DNA from: Trichuris trichiura
Lineage: Eukaryota > Nematoda > Enoplea > Trichinellida > Trichuridae
NCBI GenBank assembly: GCA_037903355.1
Contig: JBAJFE010000049.1
Coordinates: forward strand, 1-64,000
Direction: 5' to 3'
Length of the DNA stretch: 64,000 nt
Positions 29,392 to 41,906 of the stretch are shown here, piece by piece (the stretch's first letter is position 1; every line of letters starts with the position of its first letter). A model generated the notes under the pieces. It was not told the origin of the DNA. It saw only the letters and a list, made by a program, of their open reading frames with translations, and made no database searches. Both the position numbers and the translations under genes were made by a program.

Positions 29392-31572
29392 TCATTTGTT
29401 GAGTGTGCAACAATTATACCGCGTCGCAATATTTGTCCAAATCCCACTTATGTCCACTCCTTCATCGCGGTTATAGGTCGTATTATGTCTAATATATAGT
29501 GCTTCTTTAATCCTTCTTAACCGTAAATTGTTTTCGTAACATAGAACTTTTGGATGGAGTGGTTGGTTACATTGCGTCACGTGTTCCACTACAGCAGAGG
29601 CTTGTTTGGCTTTTTCCATTGTAATTTTTGGTCCGCGATTGGTCTGCCTCGCTGTGTGGTTAGATTGGTAGCATTGTTGAGTATGGCTTTCGCGTTATTG
29701 TAACTTATGAGCTTTTTTAAGTGTTCGTTAAATCTATGCTCTAGGGTGTTTCCCGTTTCACCAATATAAATCCCTGAGCGAGAAAATTCAACCGCGTATA
29801 TTAATCCTGTCTTTTTGTTTGTGGGGATTTTGGTTTTGTCTGTGCGAAGAATTGCCCTGAGGTTGGGCGAACTCTTGAAAAAGACTCTGAAGCCTAATCT
29901 TTTTCCTAATTGGATAATCTTTTCACCTAAACCTGGCACGTAAGGAATGACCAGACAAGTGCCGTGCGGAGTGTTTTGCTTTGGAAACTGACGTGTGCGA
30001 AGCCTGTGGTTGAACACTTGGTTGATAAAGGATTTAGGATACCCGTTTTTGTACACGATTTTTCTAATGTAGATAATTTCTGGCTGGAAATATTCGGGAC
30101 TGCATAAATTGAATGTTCTGTCTATCATTCCGGAGAGGATACCACGCATTACTGAGCGTGGATGATGCAATGAGAAATAAAGCTATTGGTCAGTGTGTGT
30201 TTGTTTTCTGTAAACTCTGGTTTTTAGTCCTTGATTAGTGCGAATAATCAGTGTGTCAAGGAAGGGGAGGATTCGATTTGATTCTTTCTCCATTGTGAAA
30301 ACGATTTGATTGGGGCAGACGCTATTAAGAAATTCTAGAAAAATGTTGCTCCTTTCCATCTTTGATAATTACGAAGATGTAATCTACGTATCTTTTGAAT
30401 AGTCGTGGGGCTATTTGCCTTTCTACCGTTTTCAACATTTGTCTTTCAAAACTCTCCATGAATATTTCGGCCAGGTTAGGAAATAGTGGGTTTCCCATAG
30501 GGACACCGTTAGATTGTTTGTAGAACTTATTATCAAACATGACGTAGTTGCTTTCTTGCATGCAGAATGATACCAACTTGACAATGTGGAAAGGATTTAA
30601 CTCGGTTCTGGCGAACAAATTTGTCTCAGTATTGAGGAGATTGTATAGTGTATCGAGAGTTTTAGAAATCGCAATGCTAGGGAATAAATCTTTTACATCG
30701 TAGCCAACTAAGATTTCGTCCGGTTCTAGATGGTATACTCGTATTTCGTTGACGAAGGTGTTACTATTTTTTACGAAGGACGGTTCTTTGCCAGTTAGTG
30801 GTTTGATCACGTTTTTCAAATATCGGCTGAGCTCACTTGTGGTGCTGTTAATTGTGGAAACTATTGGTCTTTATGGGACCTCCGGTTTGTGCACTTTAGG
30901 GAGACCGTAGAGCTCAGGGGGTTTGTAATTTGATGTGAACCTAAGATGCTTCGCTATCTTGATGATTTCTGGTTCCTTGGTTTCTGTGCCGTTTGTCATG
31001 AGAAGGGAACGAAGATTCTTCCGTGACAATTCTGTAGGGTCATTGGGAAAGGTGTATAACTGTCAGTGTTCAAGATAGTTATCATTTTTTCGTTGTAGGT
31101 GGTTCTGTCGAGTAGGACAATTCTATTGCCTTCATCTGCTTTAGTTATAATTCTATCAGGCTGCCTTTTAAGTCGGTTTAAGCAGTTGACCTCATATCGG
31201 CTTACGTTTGGGGTGGTGTTGAAGCGGTGATCCGGGATTAGCGTAGATAAATTCCGCTTGATCTGCGTGGCTTTCTGTGGATCAACTGAAGATGGGCTTT
31301 CTTCAACCGAGGCAATGATGTCAAGAAGGGGTGGCTGTTTAGGAGTTGGTACAAAGTTCAGTCCTTTTCTCAGGATAGTTTTCTCACTTTCGTTTAGAGG
31401 TAAGGAGCTGAGATATTATTACCTTTGTGTTTAGGTCTCAACCTCTGGTTCTTTGCGGAAGATTTATGTAGGAGTTTCGAGCAGCCGTCGGGAATCTGAC
31501 CTGAAGGCTTTCAAATTTTTTTTACCACTTATTTCTGCGATATGCAAACTGTTTCTTTGGCGATCTCCACAT
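29392..31572 (-). pseudogene. PLE RT/endonuclease, M4, broken
   Basis: 30819-30325 carries motif A (LVGYDVKDLFPSIA), motif B with NPLFPNL in place of NPLSPIL, and YVDYIF in motif C (Asp to Tyr). It ends in a frameshift at KEQHFSRIS. 30170-29589 covers the post-catalytic region through the linker to GIYIGETGNTLEHRF. The last part of the endonuclease is in another frame at 29619-29392. The N-terminal third has several breaks. Confidence 0.85.
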
Positions 31573-31577
31573 GCCAC

Positions 31578-31952
31578 ATTGGTGAAACGGCAAACACCCT
31601 AGAGCATAGATTTGACGAACACTTAAAAAAGCTCACAAGTTACAATAACGCGAAAGCGAAAGTCAACAATGGTACCAATCTAACCACACAGCGAGGCAGA
31701 CCAATCGCGGACCCAAAAATTACAATGGAAAACGCCAAACAAGCGTCTGCTGTAGTGGAACACGCGACGCAATGTAGCCAACCACTCCATCCAAAAGTTC
31801 TATGTTACGAGAACAATTTACGGTTAAGAAGGATTAAAGAAGCACTCTATATTAGATACAATACGACCTATAACCGCGATCAAGGAGTGGGCATAAGTGG
31901 GATTTGGACAAATATTGTGACCCGGTATAATTGTTGCACACTCAACAAATGA
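31578..31952 (+). pseudogene. Inverted endonuclease arm, M4
   Basis: Open from IGETANTLEHRFDEHL to TGA at 31950-31952. The M2 arm is very similar. Confidence 0.8.
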
Positions 31953-32936
31953 AATAAAAAAGAAAAAGAAAAAGGAAGAAGAAGAAAGAAAGAAGAAGAA
32001 AAATGAATGCAGTCTCAAAAGAGAAATCTAGAAGACATACGGAACAAGGAAAAGAATTGCGCTGACAGACTCAAATGCAAGAACCTACCAACGGAAAACT
32101 TTAAAAAATGCCCGCTTTAAAATCCACAGAAACGACACATGGCATTCGCTGCCAAAAACCATACCTGCAACTTATGACCGCTGATGACGAGTGACGAATG
32201 ACCCGAAAGCTCCGGAGAGTTTATTAATAAAAGTTTATTATAAAAGTCTATTCAACGGGGCGCGAAAAATCCGCACAAAAAGAAACCAAACAATGAAATT
32301 ATTTAGTCCCGTACGAAGACACTATATCTTCAATGCAACTCGGTTTGGAAAGTCGACCAAGGGAGAGCATTAGGAAACTTTCGCCTTCTATTGCACTTTA
32401 ACTTTATACTTTGAGATTTCTCTTAGCTATGTTTTTAAGCCGTTTCTACGGATGCTCTGCGGAAATTTCTTCAAAACGTTGCTAAAGCCAGTGGAAACAG
32501 CAACCGTTGTTGCGAGGAATTCCGGGACTTGCTTAACAGGTGTGTTCTTCACGTTCTGTGAGCACCTCTGAATTAGCTCCCCCGCAGAGTTTACCTGTTT
32601 GATGATGAACCATGAGAATCGCCCAGTGTTTTCTTAAATATTAACCATGACGCTCTGCGAGAGGCCATTTTTTTGTTTGGTAATATCAAAATAGATGAAC
32701 ATTTTAAGGTAAAGTGACAATGCAACTTAAGTGCAGAAGTATATTATTGTTCCATTCAGGCTCCATCCACCCTACCTTACGCGCGTGAAAATTATGGTGA
32801 GGAAGAGTATCTGCACGGTGTTTTAGGAAGGAAGGGACTGCCTTTTTCCGATATTGTGTATCGTTTTGGATGTCTATTTTCTTCTGTTAGTTGTGATTTA
32901 CTTAGCTGTCCATGCGCCGTCGTTGCCCTTTGTCAG

Positions 32937-33151
32937 ATCCAGACAGTTTAGCCTCGTGTAGAAGTCTTACGGCTAACTTAAGCGACGAAGAGGAGAAACT
33001 CACCGGGACGCTTGCAGGCAGTTCCTGCTCGACGCATTCCGTTTCTTGGCAGCTGAAGCGTAGGAATGATCTGTACAGTTGGCTAGATTATGTCAAGAAT
33101 AACGCGGAAATGGAGCCATCCATCGTTTCAAGTCGCTTCATATTTGGAGAG
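32937..33151 (+). pseudogene. Second exon-like segment, M4
   Basis: 215 nt, frame open, same translated sequence as in M2. The palindrome starts inside its last 13 bases. Confidence 0.45.
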
Positions 33152-33276
33152 GTACATTTTATTCTTGTAACTCATTAATCAGCTTCAATGATTTAGAGTG
33201 GAATCAATTAATTGCACCCTAAATCATTGAAGCTGATTAATGAGTTACAAGAATAAAATGTACCTCTCCAAATATG
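33139..33276. repeat. 138-bp fold-back palindrome, M4
   Basis: Same structure and length as in M2, with two substitutions (tttagagtgg and attgcaccc) that are also present in M7. Confidence 0.85.
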
Positions 33277-33746
33277 AGTTACAAGAATAAAATGTACCTC
33301 TCCATTAATCAGCCCTTCAATGATTTAGGGTGGAATCAATGTTTTACGTGCTGCAACAGAAACGAAGATCGAAAGTGACCTACGCTCACTTGCTTTGGTA
33401 AGAAGACGATTTATGTACTTCTCTTTGAGCACATAACGTTTCTTTACCGGATCATAAACCTTCATGAGGCGGAATGCTATTTACAGAGATAGTCTTGTTG
33501 GAACTTTAGTGAAGCTTCAGCTTTCGGGCGTTTCACCTTCACTCCTCTTCAGCGGCTGAACTATAAAAGTACAGTTGAACTTCCATTAGTTGACTAGCCA
33601 AGAGGCGGAAGAAAACTAGTCAGCATATTGATGTTGTTGGTATAAGGGGGACCGACTGAATAGATTAGTATCTGTACGCGTTTTTTCTGCTGCACAGCGG
33701 CTATTTTATAGCCAGGTGCGTACAAATAACCTTGCAGAATCATATA

Positions 33747-35680
33747 GAGTCAGTTCACGTATAACGCGCGTTCATATAACGCGTTTTCGGTCATACTCAA
33801 TTTTGAAATCGTAGCACTTTCCCACATAACGCGATTCTGTTTCCGTTCTTACGCGAATTTGCCAGCTGGAAAGCGTGGGCGTGTGGCAAAGTCTCCCCGT
33901 GTTTTCATCCACCGAGAGCAAACAAACCCCGCGCTGTTAGCTTATGCGCGTTCCGCGGTTACGAACAAGCGAAATGTGACAAAAACGTTTAGGATTAGGA
34001 TTCTTATCAGAAGTAGTGTCCGACCCAGCAGTGCACCCTGCAATATGCATGCTCAAACAGGCTATTGATCGGTATTCATGTTCGGTGTAATAATTTGTCC
34101 TTGCAGGAACATCTGCACAGACGATGCTTCCATTTTCAATTGTCCCGAAGCGCAGGCATTGCAGAGCTTTTCCAGTGAGTCGTAGTACGCTTGCACAGAA
34201 TCTGGAAAGCATTCACACCGTCTGATTGCGACCACAATTCGTAAGTATTTTGTCTGATTCCGCTATGTGAGGATAGTCTTTAAGTAACTGAAAATGTCTA
34301 AGCTTCGTGATTCGAAGTCACCTGGTAGTGGTGGAAAAAGAAAGGTGCTGACTGTTGGAGAGAAGTTTGAGATACTAAAACGGTATCAACTCAATGAGAC
34401 GACACGTGATATCGTCAAAGCTGCCGGCATAAGAAAAATCAACCTGGCGGTCCATTAGGAGCAATGCAGAAAAAATTAAACAGGCTTGCGTAAGCGGTAC
34501 CAGTTCATGTATTGCGATGTCAATAAGAACAAGGCCTAAGATACTGGAAGAAATGGAAAAACTACTCAGCATTTGGATCGAAACTCAAACGACGAAAAGA
34601 ATAGGAACAACGTTTTCACCATAAGACAAAAAGCAGTTGCCATTTACGAAGACCTTAAGAAACAGTCTACAAATCCTACTGAAATTCCTCCATTTACTGC
34701 TAGTAGTGGTTGGTTCTGCCGTTTCAAGAATCGATACATTTATTACAATGTTCGTCTCTGTGGCGAAGCAGGAAGCGCGGACGTCGATGGCGCGCAAACA
34801 TTTCCAACAGAAGTACAAACCTTGGTCAAAGAAAAGGTGACCACCGAGGAGCTGCAGAAACTTTCTGTAGCAGGGGAAGCAGAAGGAAGAGAAGAGGATG
34901 AAAATCAGGAAGTTCCTCCGCCTCCTCCGCGACAAATGACCACTGCTGAGCTTTCAGATACCCTGAAGACTATTGAACAGTGTTTACAATGGCTCGAAGA
35001 CAATGATTGTAATGCAGAACGCAGCGGGAAAACCACAAGAGGTATCCGACCTTGTTTGGAGCCATACAAGCAGCTGCTGTACGAAAGCAGTACATGTGCG
35101 AAACAAAAAAAAGCTCGAATTCTACTTTACTACAATGAAGAAACATTGCGACGATGAGGAAGCGCTACCTTCTACATCTAATAGGACCTCAGTTGGCCCG
35201 TAACAAAGGATAGTGAGATTAAAAAAGTGAGTTAAACGGAACTCCATTCCTTCCTGGGTATGAGGTCGTTTATTTTAGTACTTAGAGGGACTCTTTCCAC
35301 AATCTAAAGACGCAAGCACGCCGCTCGTGAAAGCCAGTTTGAACTCTGCTCGATGTAAAGAGTTCTATCATGAAAGCTCTGCCGTTAACGTATGATCGCC
35401 GTAAAAGACGATGTTATTCAGACCCCGTGTAGGAGAATCCATACGTCAGCGTGCCTTACGGTGGAATAAGTAGCTCAGGTACATCATAATTCCTGTTTCT
35501 ACACAGCTTATTTAAGATATCTCTCCGTTGTTGTTTACAAGTAAACAATCCTTTTGACGCTTTGAACCAAATCGTGATTTTCCTATACTTTACATGTCTC
35601 CTATAACGCGATTTCATGTAACGCGACATTTTTCGGGATTTTTAAGTGACCAAACGCTCGCGTTATACGAGAACTGACTG
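33747..35680 (+). mobile_element. Tigger-like element T4
   Basis: 1934 bp between TA dinucleotides at 33745-33746 and 35681-35682. It carries a 6-bp tandem duplication (aggattaggatt near 33990), also found in T7. Confidence 0.85.
34294..35203 (+). pseudogene. Tigger transposase remnant T4, no DDE
   Basis: HTH frame from 34294 (SKLRDSKSP...) stops after NLAVH. A missing T in acgttttcacc adds a break before IRQKA, and an extra A in the A-run near 35108 shifts the last 25 codons, which are read in the frame ending at 35203. Confidence 0.8.
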
Positions 35681-35762
35681 TATTTGTAGTAGGATGAATA
35701 TCATAATGTAAAAGTGTTATTACGGATGTATTCCCGTTTAATGTTCTAAAGAACTCCAGAAC

Positions 35763-35790
35763 TTTCGGGTCGACCGGGACCCGTCTTCTG
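35763..35790 (-). ncRNA. Hammerhead-like motif in second PLE family, M5
   Basis: The minus strand reads CAGAAGA, C, GGGTC-CCGGTC-GACCC, GAAA. Spacing and the extra C match the main family, and the stem still pairs although the loop sequence differs. The CTGATGA box has two changes, so activity is doubtful. Confidence 0.35.
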
Positions 35791-35933
35791 CGGTTGTGAA
35801 TTACGGATGTAACTTGTGCGTGTGACTTTAGTCTTCTATCATTTTCACGGTTTAAAGTGGGTGTTTTAAAGCTGTTTGTTTGTGGTTTTCTGTTTGTATG
35901 ATATGTAATTGGTCCGTTTTTTCCGGCATTTTT

Positions 35934-36462
35934 TCATGTGCGGGGATTATTTCCTCTTTCTCTTGTTCCATGTGTTCTTGCATCATGTCCAATTATAGAG
36001 CAGCAGTCGTAGCGTGTTACTATATTTGTCCAAATTTCGCAAACATCTGCTCCTTGGTCGCGGTTATATGTGAGATTGTGTCCTATGAAGAGGGCTTCTT
36101 TGATTCTTCTTAATCTTAGGTTTTTTTCATAGCATAAGACTTTCGGATTGAGCGTCTGGTTACATTCTGTGGCATGTTCTGCCACAGCAGAGGCTTGTTT
36201 GGCTTTTTGCATGGTCATTATCGGGTTTGAAATTGGTCTTCCTCTTTGTGTAGTTCCATTGCCATTGCTATTGAGTATGGCCTTCGCATTGTTGTAACTT
36301 GCAAGCTTTTTTAAGTGTTCATTAAATCTATGTTCTAAAGTGTTCCCTGTTTCGCCAATATAAATTCCTGAGCAAGAGCATTCCACTGCGTATACCAATT
36401 CTGTCTCCTTGTTTGTTGGGATTTTTGTTTTGTCCGAGCGAAGAATTGATCTCAGGTTTTCT
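35934..36462 (-). pseudogene. GIY-YIG endonuclease domain, second PLE family, M5
   Basis: The frame is open from the 5' truncation point at 36462 to a stop at 35934-35936. It includes the lysine-rich linker (RSDKTKIPTNKE), VYAVECSCSGIYIGETGNTL, an intact GIY-YIG-type core with LEHRFNEHLKKL, and later YNNAKAIL and AEHATECN. The Cys-rich CSC preceding YIG fits PLE endonucleases. The domain itself shows no break, but there is no start or RT, so it is a dead fragment. Confidence 0.85.
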
Positions 36463-36473
36463 AGGATGAATAT

Positions 36474-37141
36474 GACGCTGAAGTCGCAGTCAAAGTTGAC
36501 TTGTGCTGTTCTGGTTTTGAACTTCTGTGTATCCAAACATTAATAAAGAATCCTCTCCCTCTCCTCTTGTACGTTTCAACGGTTTTATAGGAACGTTTCT
36601 TTGGAAAAAGATATGTTCCAGGCTGCCACGCAGACCGAGGGCGAAGCAAGAACAGTTTAATGACAGAAGCGGCGCAGCAGAGCAAGCAGCTGATCTGAAC
36701 GGGCACAAGCAAACAGGGAGAGAGAACAGTGCAGAAAAGAGAAACGCCGTTCTTATCCCCGCGTGTACTATGCAAATTCCTGCTATGCAGTGACTAATGA
36801 CCTGAAAGTAGGTCGTTAACTTCCTGTGCCGTGAGGCACTCTTATTGACGTGTGTTCGGCGGCTATTTTCTAGCACATTTCCTTTTGGTTGGCTAGAATA
36901 CGTACGCGTTTTAAAGCATTTCTTTCGTTTTGTCTCCCATCCTTTCGTTCCTTTCGTAACTTATGTCAGTGCCAGGAAGGTCGGATTTCATTCTCGAGAA
37001 CAACTATCGTCAACATATAACAGCTCTTGAGCTGTCATTGTTCAAGATCGCCTGCGCTAAACAGAACGTAAAGCTCAATACGGAAGCTGTAAGCGATTCC
37101 TATTTGCGCATAATTTTATTTCGTTGTATTGCTCAACCCAG
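36474..37141. other. Core-left DNA, M5, after the 761-bp insert
   Basis: Core sequence resumes here, as at 1946-2624 in M1, ending in the acceptor-like CCCAG. No gene called. Confidence 0.55.
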
Positions 37142-37321
37142 GTGAAGAAAGATGTACATCGGTCCTTTGCCCAACAAGTCTGCTACTTGCGTCAACGGGA
37201 GCAGCAACGTATCCGTCAGGTTGAAACAATATCAAACTCGAAGAACCACAACTTGTCCCAACAGGAGTGCCTCCTCCAACAAAAGTTAGGTAAACTTGCC
37301 AGTAGAACTAATGCAACTCGG
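37142..37321 (+). pseudogene. Exon-like coiled-coil segment, M5
   Basis: The frame is intact over 60 codons, with the variant REQQRIRQVET. It has the unchanged aatgcaactcgg target site at its end. Confidence 0.5.
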
Positions 37322-37668
37322 TGTTTGGTTTCTTTTTGTACGGATTTTTCGTGTCCCGTTGAATAGACTTTTATCAATAAACTTTTATTAATAACCTCTC
37401 CGGAGCTTTTGGGTCGCTCGTTACCCGTCATCAGCGGTCATAAGTTGTAGGTATGGTTTTTGGCAGCAAATGCCATCTGTCGTTTCTGTGGATTTTAAAG
37501 CGGGCATTTTTTAAAATTTTCCGTTGGTACGTTCTTGCATTTGAGTCTGTCAGCGCAATTCTTTTCCTTGTTCCGTATGTCTTCTAGATTTGTCTTTTCG
37601 TATTGCATTCATTTTCCTTCTTCTTTCTTTCTTCTTCTTACTTTTACTTTTTCTTTTTCTTTTTTATT

Positions 37669-39848
37669 TCATTTGTTGAGTGTGCAACAATTATCCCGCG
37701 TCACAATATTTGTCCCAATCCCACTTATGTCCACCCCTTGATCGCGGTTATAAGTCGTATTATGTCTAATATATAGTGCTTCTTTAATCCTTCTTAACCG
37801 TAAAATGTTTTCGTAACATAGAACTTTTGGATGGAGTGGTTGGGTACATTGCGTCACGTGTTCCACTACAGCAGAGGCTTGTTTGGCTTTTTCCATTGTA
37901 ATTTTTGGGTCCGCGATTGGTCTGCCTCGCTGTGCGGTTAGATTGGTACCATTGTTGAGTATGGCTTTCGCGTTATTGTAACTTGTGAGCTTTTTTAAGT
38001 GTTCGTTAAATCTATGCTCTAGGGTGTTTCGCGTTCCACCAATATATATCCCTGAGCAAGAACATTCAACCGCGTATATTAATCCTGTCTTTTTGTTTGT
38101 GCGTATTTTGGGTTTGTCTGTGCGGAGAATTCCTTGAGGTTGGGCGAGCTCTTGAAAAAGACTCTGAAGCCTAATCTTTTTCCTAATTGGATAATCTTTT
38201 CACCTAAACCTGCCACATAAGAAATAACCACACAAGTGACGCGCGGAATGTTTTGCTTTGGAAACTGACGTGTGCGAAGCCTGTGGTTGAACACTTGGTT
38301 CATAAAGGATTTAGGATACCCATTTTTGTAGACGATTTTTCTAATGTAGTTGATTTGTGGCTGGAGATATTCGGGACTGCATAAATTGAATGCTCTGTCT
38401 ATCATTCCGGAGAGGATACCACGCATTACTGAGCGTGGATGATGCGATGAGAAATTAAGGCATTGGTCAGTGTGCGTTGGTTTTCTGTAAACTCTGGTTT
38501 TTAGTCCATGATTAGTGCGAATAATCAGTGTGTCAAGGAAGTGGAGGGTTCGATTTGATTCTTTCTCCATTGTGAAACCGATTTGATTGGGGCAAACGGT
38601 ATTAAGACGTTCTAGAAACTGTTGTTCCTTTCCATCTTTGATACTTACGAAGATGTCATGTACGTATCTTTTGAATAGTCGTGGGCCTATTTGCCTATCT
38701 ACCGTTTTCAACATTTGTCTTCCAAAACTCTCCATGAATATTTCGCCCAGGATAGGAGATAGTGGGTTTCCCATAGGGACACCGTTAGATTGTTTGCAGA
38801 ACTTATTATCAAACATGACGTAGTTGCTTTCTTGCATGCAGAATGATACCAACTTGACAATGTGGAAAGGATTTAACTCGGTTCTGGTGAACAAATTTGT
38901 CTCTGTTTTGAGCAGATTGTATAGTGTATCGAGAGTTTTTGAAATCGGAATGCCTGGGAAAAAATCTTTTACATCGTGGCTAACTAAGATTTCGTCCGGT
39001 TCTAGATGGTATTCTCGTATTTCGTTGACGAAGGTGTTACTATTTTTGACGAAGGACGGTTGTTTGCCAGTTAGTGGATTGATCACCTTTTTCAAATATC
39101 GGCTGAGCTCACTTGTGATGCTGTTAATTGTGGAAACCAATCGTCTTAGTGGGACCTCCGGTTTGTGCACTTTAGGCAGGCCGTAGAGCTGTGGGGGTCT
39201 GTAGTTTGATGTGAACCTAAGATGCTTCGCTATCTTGATGATTTCTGGTTCCTTGGTTTCTGTGCCGTATGTCATGAGAAGGGGACGAAGATTCTTCCGT
39301 GACAATTCTGTAGGGTCATTGGGCAAAGGTGTATAACAGTCAGTGTTCAAGATAGTTATCATTTTTTCGTCGTAGGTGGTTCTGTCGAGTAGGACAATTC
39401 TGTTGCATTTATCTGCTTTAGTTATAATTCTATCAGGCTGCCTTTTAAGTCGGTTTAAGCAGTTGACCTCATATCGGCTTCAGTTTGGGGTGATGTTGAA
39501 GCGGTGATCTAGGATTATCGTAGATAAATCCCGCTTGATCTGCGTGGCTTTCTGTGGATCAACTGAAGATAGGCTTTCTTGAACCGAGGCAATGATGTCA
39601 AGAAGGGGTGGCTGTTTAGGAGTTGGTACAAAGTTCAGTCCTTTTCTCAGGATAGTTTTCCCACTTTCGTTTAGAGGTAAGGAGCTGAGATATTATTACC
39701 TTTGTGTTTAGGTCTGAACCTCTGGTTCTTTGCGGAAGATTTATGTAGGAGTTTCGAGCAGTCGTCGGGAATCTGACCTGAAGGCTTTCAAATTTTTTTT
39801 ACCACTTGTTTCCGCGATATGCAAACTGTTTTTTGGCGAAATCCACAT
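37669..39848 (-). pseudogene. PLE RT/endonuclease, M5, long RT frame with mutated catalytic box
   Basis: 39362-38079 is open for 427 codons, from fingers (KVHKPEVPLRRLVS) through motif A (LVSHDVKDFFPGIP), motif B (GVPMGNPLSPILGE), motif C and the thumb-like region to NLKEFSAQT, where a frameshift ends it. Motif C reads YVHDIF (first Asp to His), so the RT cannot be active even where the frame is long. The endonuclease end is in 37896-37669. The N-terminal third has breaks, including the extra base at gagatattatt. Confidence 0.85.
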
Positions 39849-39853
39849 GCCAC

Positions 39854-40228
39854 ATCAGTGAAACGGGAAACACCCTAGAGCATAGATTTAACGAACACTT
39901 AAAAAAGCTCACAAGTTACAATAACGCGAAAGCCATACTCAACAATGGTGCCAATCTACCCACACAGCGAGGCAGACCAATCGCGGACCCAAAAATTACA
40001 ATGGAAAAAGCCAAACAAGCCTCTGCTGTAGTGGAACACGCGACGCAAAGTAGCCAACCACTCCATCCAAAAGTTCTATGTTACGAAAACAATTTACGGT
40101 TAAGAAGGATTAAAGAAGCACTATATATTAGGTATAACACGACCTATAACCGCGATCATAGAGTAGCCATAAGTGGGATTTGGACAAATATTGGGACGCG
40201 GTATAATTGTTGCACACTCAACAAATGA
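39854..40228 (+). pseudogene. Inverted endonuclease arm, M5
   Basis: Open to TGA at 40226-40228. The first codons read ISETGNTLEHRF, a Gly-to-Ser change in the YIG remnant. Confidence 0.8.
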
Positions 40229-41219
40229 AATAAAAAAGAAAAAGAAAAAGAAAAAGGAAGAAGAAGAAAGAAAGAAGAATAAAAATGAATGCAATATGAA
40301 AAGACAAATCTAGAAGACATACGGAACAAGGAAACGAATTGCTCTGACAGAGTCAAATGCAAGAACCTACCAATGGAAAGCTTTAAAAAATGCCCGCTTT
40401 AAAATCCACAAAAACGAAAGATGGCATTCGCTGCCAAAAACTATACCTACAACTTATGACCGCTGATGACGAGTGACGATTGACCCGAAAGCTCCGGAGA
40501 GCTTATTAATAAAAGTTTATTAATAAAAGTCTATTCAACGGGACACGAAAAATCCGTACAAAAAGAAACCAAACAATGAAATTATTTGGTCCCGTACGAA
40601 GACACTATATCTTCAATGCAACTCGGTTTAGAAAGTCGACCATGGGAGAGCATTACGAAATTTTCGCCTTCTATAGTACTTTAACTTTATACTTTCAGAT
40701 TTCTCTTAGCTATGTTTTTAAGCCGTTTCTAAGGATGCTCTAAGGAAATTTCTTCAAAAAGTTGCTAAAGCCAGTGGAAACAGCAACCGTTGTTGCGAGG
40801 AATTCCGGGACTTGCTTAACAGGTGTGTTCTTCACGTTCTGTGAGCGCCTCTTAATCAGCTCCCCCGCAGAGTTTACCTGTTTGATGATGAACCATGCGA
40901 ATCGCCGAGTGTTTTCTTAAATATCAACCACGACGCTCTGCGAAAGGCCATTTTTTTGTTCGGTGATATCAAAATAGATGAACATTTTAAGGTAAAGTGA
41001 CAATGCAACTTAAGTGCAGCAGTATATTATTGTTCCATTTAGGCTCCATCCACCCTACATTACGCGCTTGAAAACTATTGTAAGGAAGAGTTCCTGCACG
41101 GTCTTTTGGGAAAGAAGGGAGTCCCTTTTTCCGATACTGTATATCGCTTTGGATGTCTATATTCTTCTGTTAGTTGTGATTTACTTAGCTGTCCATCCGC
41201 CGTCCTTGCGCTTTGTCAG

Positions 41220-41434
41220 ATCCAGACAGTTTAGCCTCGTGTAGAAGTCTCACGGCTTGCTTAAGCGACGAAGAGGAGAAACTCACTGGGACACTTGCAG
41301 GCAGTTCCTGCTCGACGCATTCCGTTTCTTGGCAGCTGAAGCGTAGGAATGATCTGTACAGTTGGCTGGATTATATCAAGAATAACGCAGAAATGGAGCC
41401 ATCCATCGTTTCAAGTCGCTTCATATTGGGAGAG
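41220..41434 (+). pseudogene. Second exon-like segment, M5
   Basis: 215 nt, frame open, with ACLSDEEEKL and LDYIKNN. No palindrome follows. Confidence 0.45.
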
Positions 41435-41906
41435 GTACATTTTATTCTTGTAACTCATTAATCACCTTGTAGCCCTTCAATGATTTAGAGTGGAAGCAAT
41501 GTTTTACGTGCTGCAACAGAAACGAAGATCGAAAGTGGCCTACGCTCACTTGCTTTGGTAAGAAGACGATTTATGTACTTCTCTTTGGGCACATAACATT
41601 TCTTTACAGGATCATAAACCTTCATGAGGCGGAATGTTATTTACAGAGATAGTCTTGTTGGAACTTTAGTAAAGCTTCAGCTTTCGGGCGTTTCACCTTC
41701 ACTCCTCTTCAGCGGCTGAACTAGAAAAAAACAGTTGAACTTCCGTAAGTTGACTAGCCAAGAGGCGGAAGAAAACCAGTCAGCATAAGGAGGTTGTTGG
41801 TATAAGGGGGACCGACTGAATAGATTAGTATCTGTACTCGTTTTCTCTGCTGCACAGCGCCTATTTTATGGCCAGGTGCGTAAAAATAACCTTGCAGAAT
41901 CCTATA

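Larger units (their letters stand above)
29082..32331 (-). mobile_element. Penelope-like element in M4
   Basis: Target-site copies are aatccaactcgg (29070-29081) and aatgcaactcgg (32332-32343). Length 3250 bp, the shortest copy. The left arm has a reduced pyrimidine tract and only one TTTATTAATAAA. Confidence 0.87.
27921..35389. repeat. Monomer M4 (type B)
   Basis: Parts: core-left 28212-29081, PLE 29082-32331, core-right 32332-33746 with palindrome 33139-33276, Tigger T4 from 33747. The pyrimidine tract and the TTTATTAATAAA doublet in the left PLE arm are shorter than in other units. Confidence 0.93.
35702..36462 (-). mobile_element. 5'-truncated Penelope-like element of a second family, M5
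   Basis: 761 bp flanked by aggatgaatat at 35691-35701 and 36463-36473 (11-bp target duplication). Monomers M1-M4 and M6-M7 have an empty site. On the minus strand it starts within the linker before the endonuclease and runs through the endonuclease to a 3' UTR with a hammerhead-like motif. Its sequence is clearly diverged from the PLE present in every unit. Confidence 0.9.
37322..40614 (-). mobile_element. Penelope-like element in M5
   Basis: Perfect aatgcaactcgg copies lie at 37310-37321 and 40615-40626. Length 3293 bp. Confidence 0.88.

Noticed and set aside
31824..32018. Frames rich in Phe and Ser near PLE arms, suggesting a membrane peptide
   Set aside because: They are translations of the pyrimidine tract in the PLE arms.
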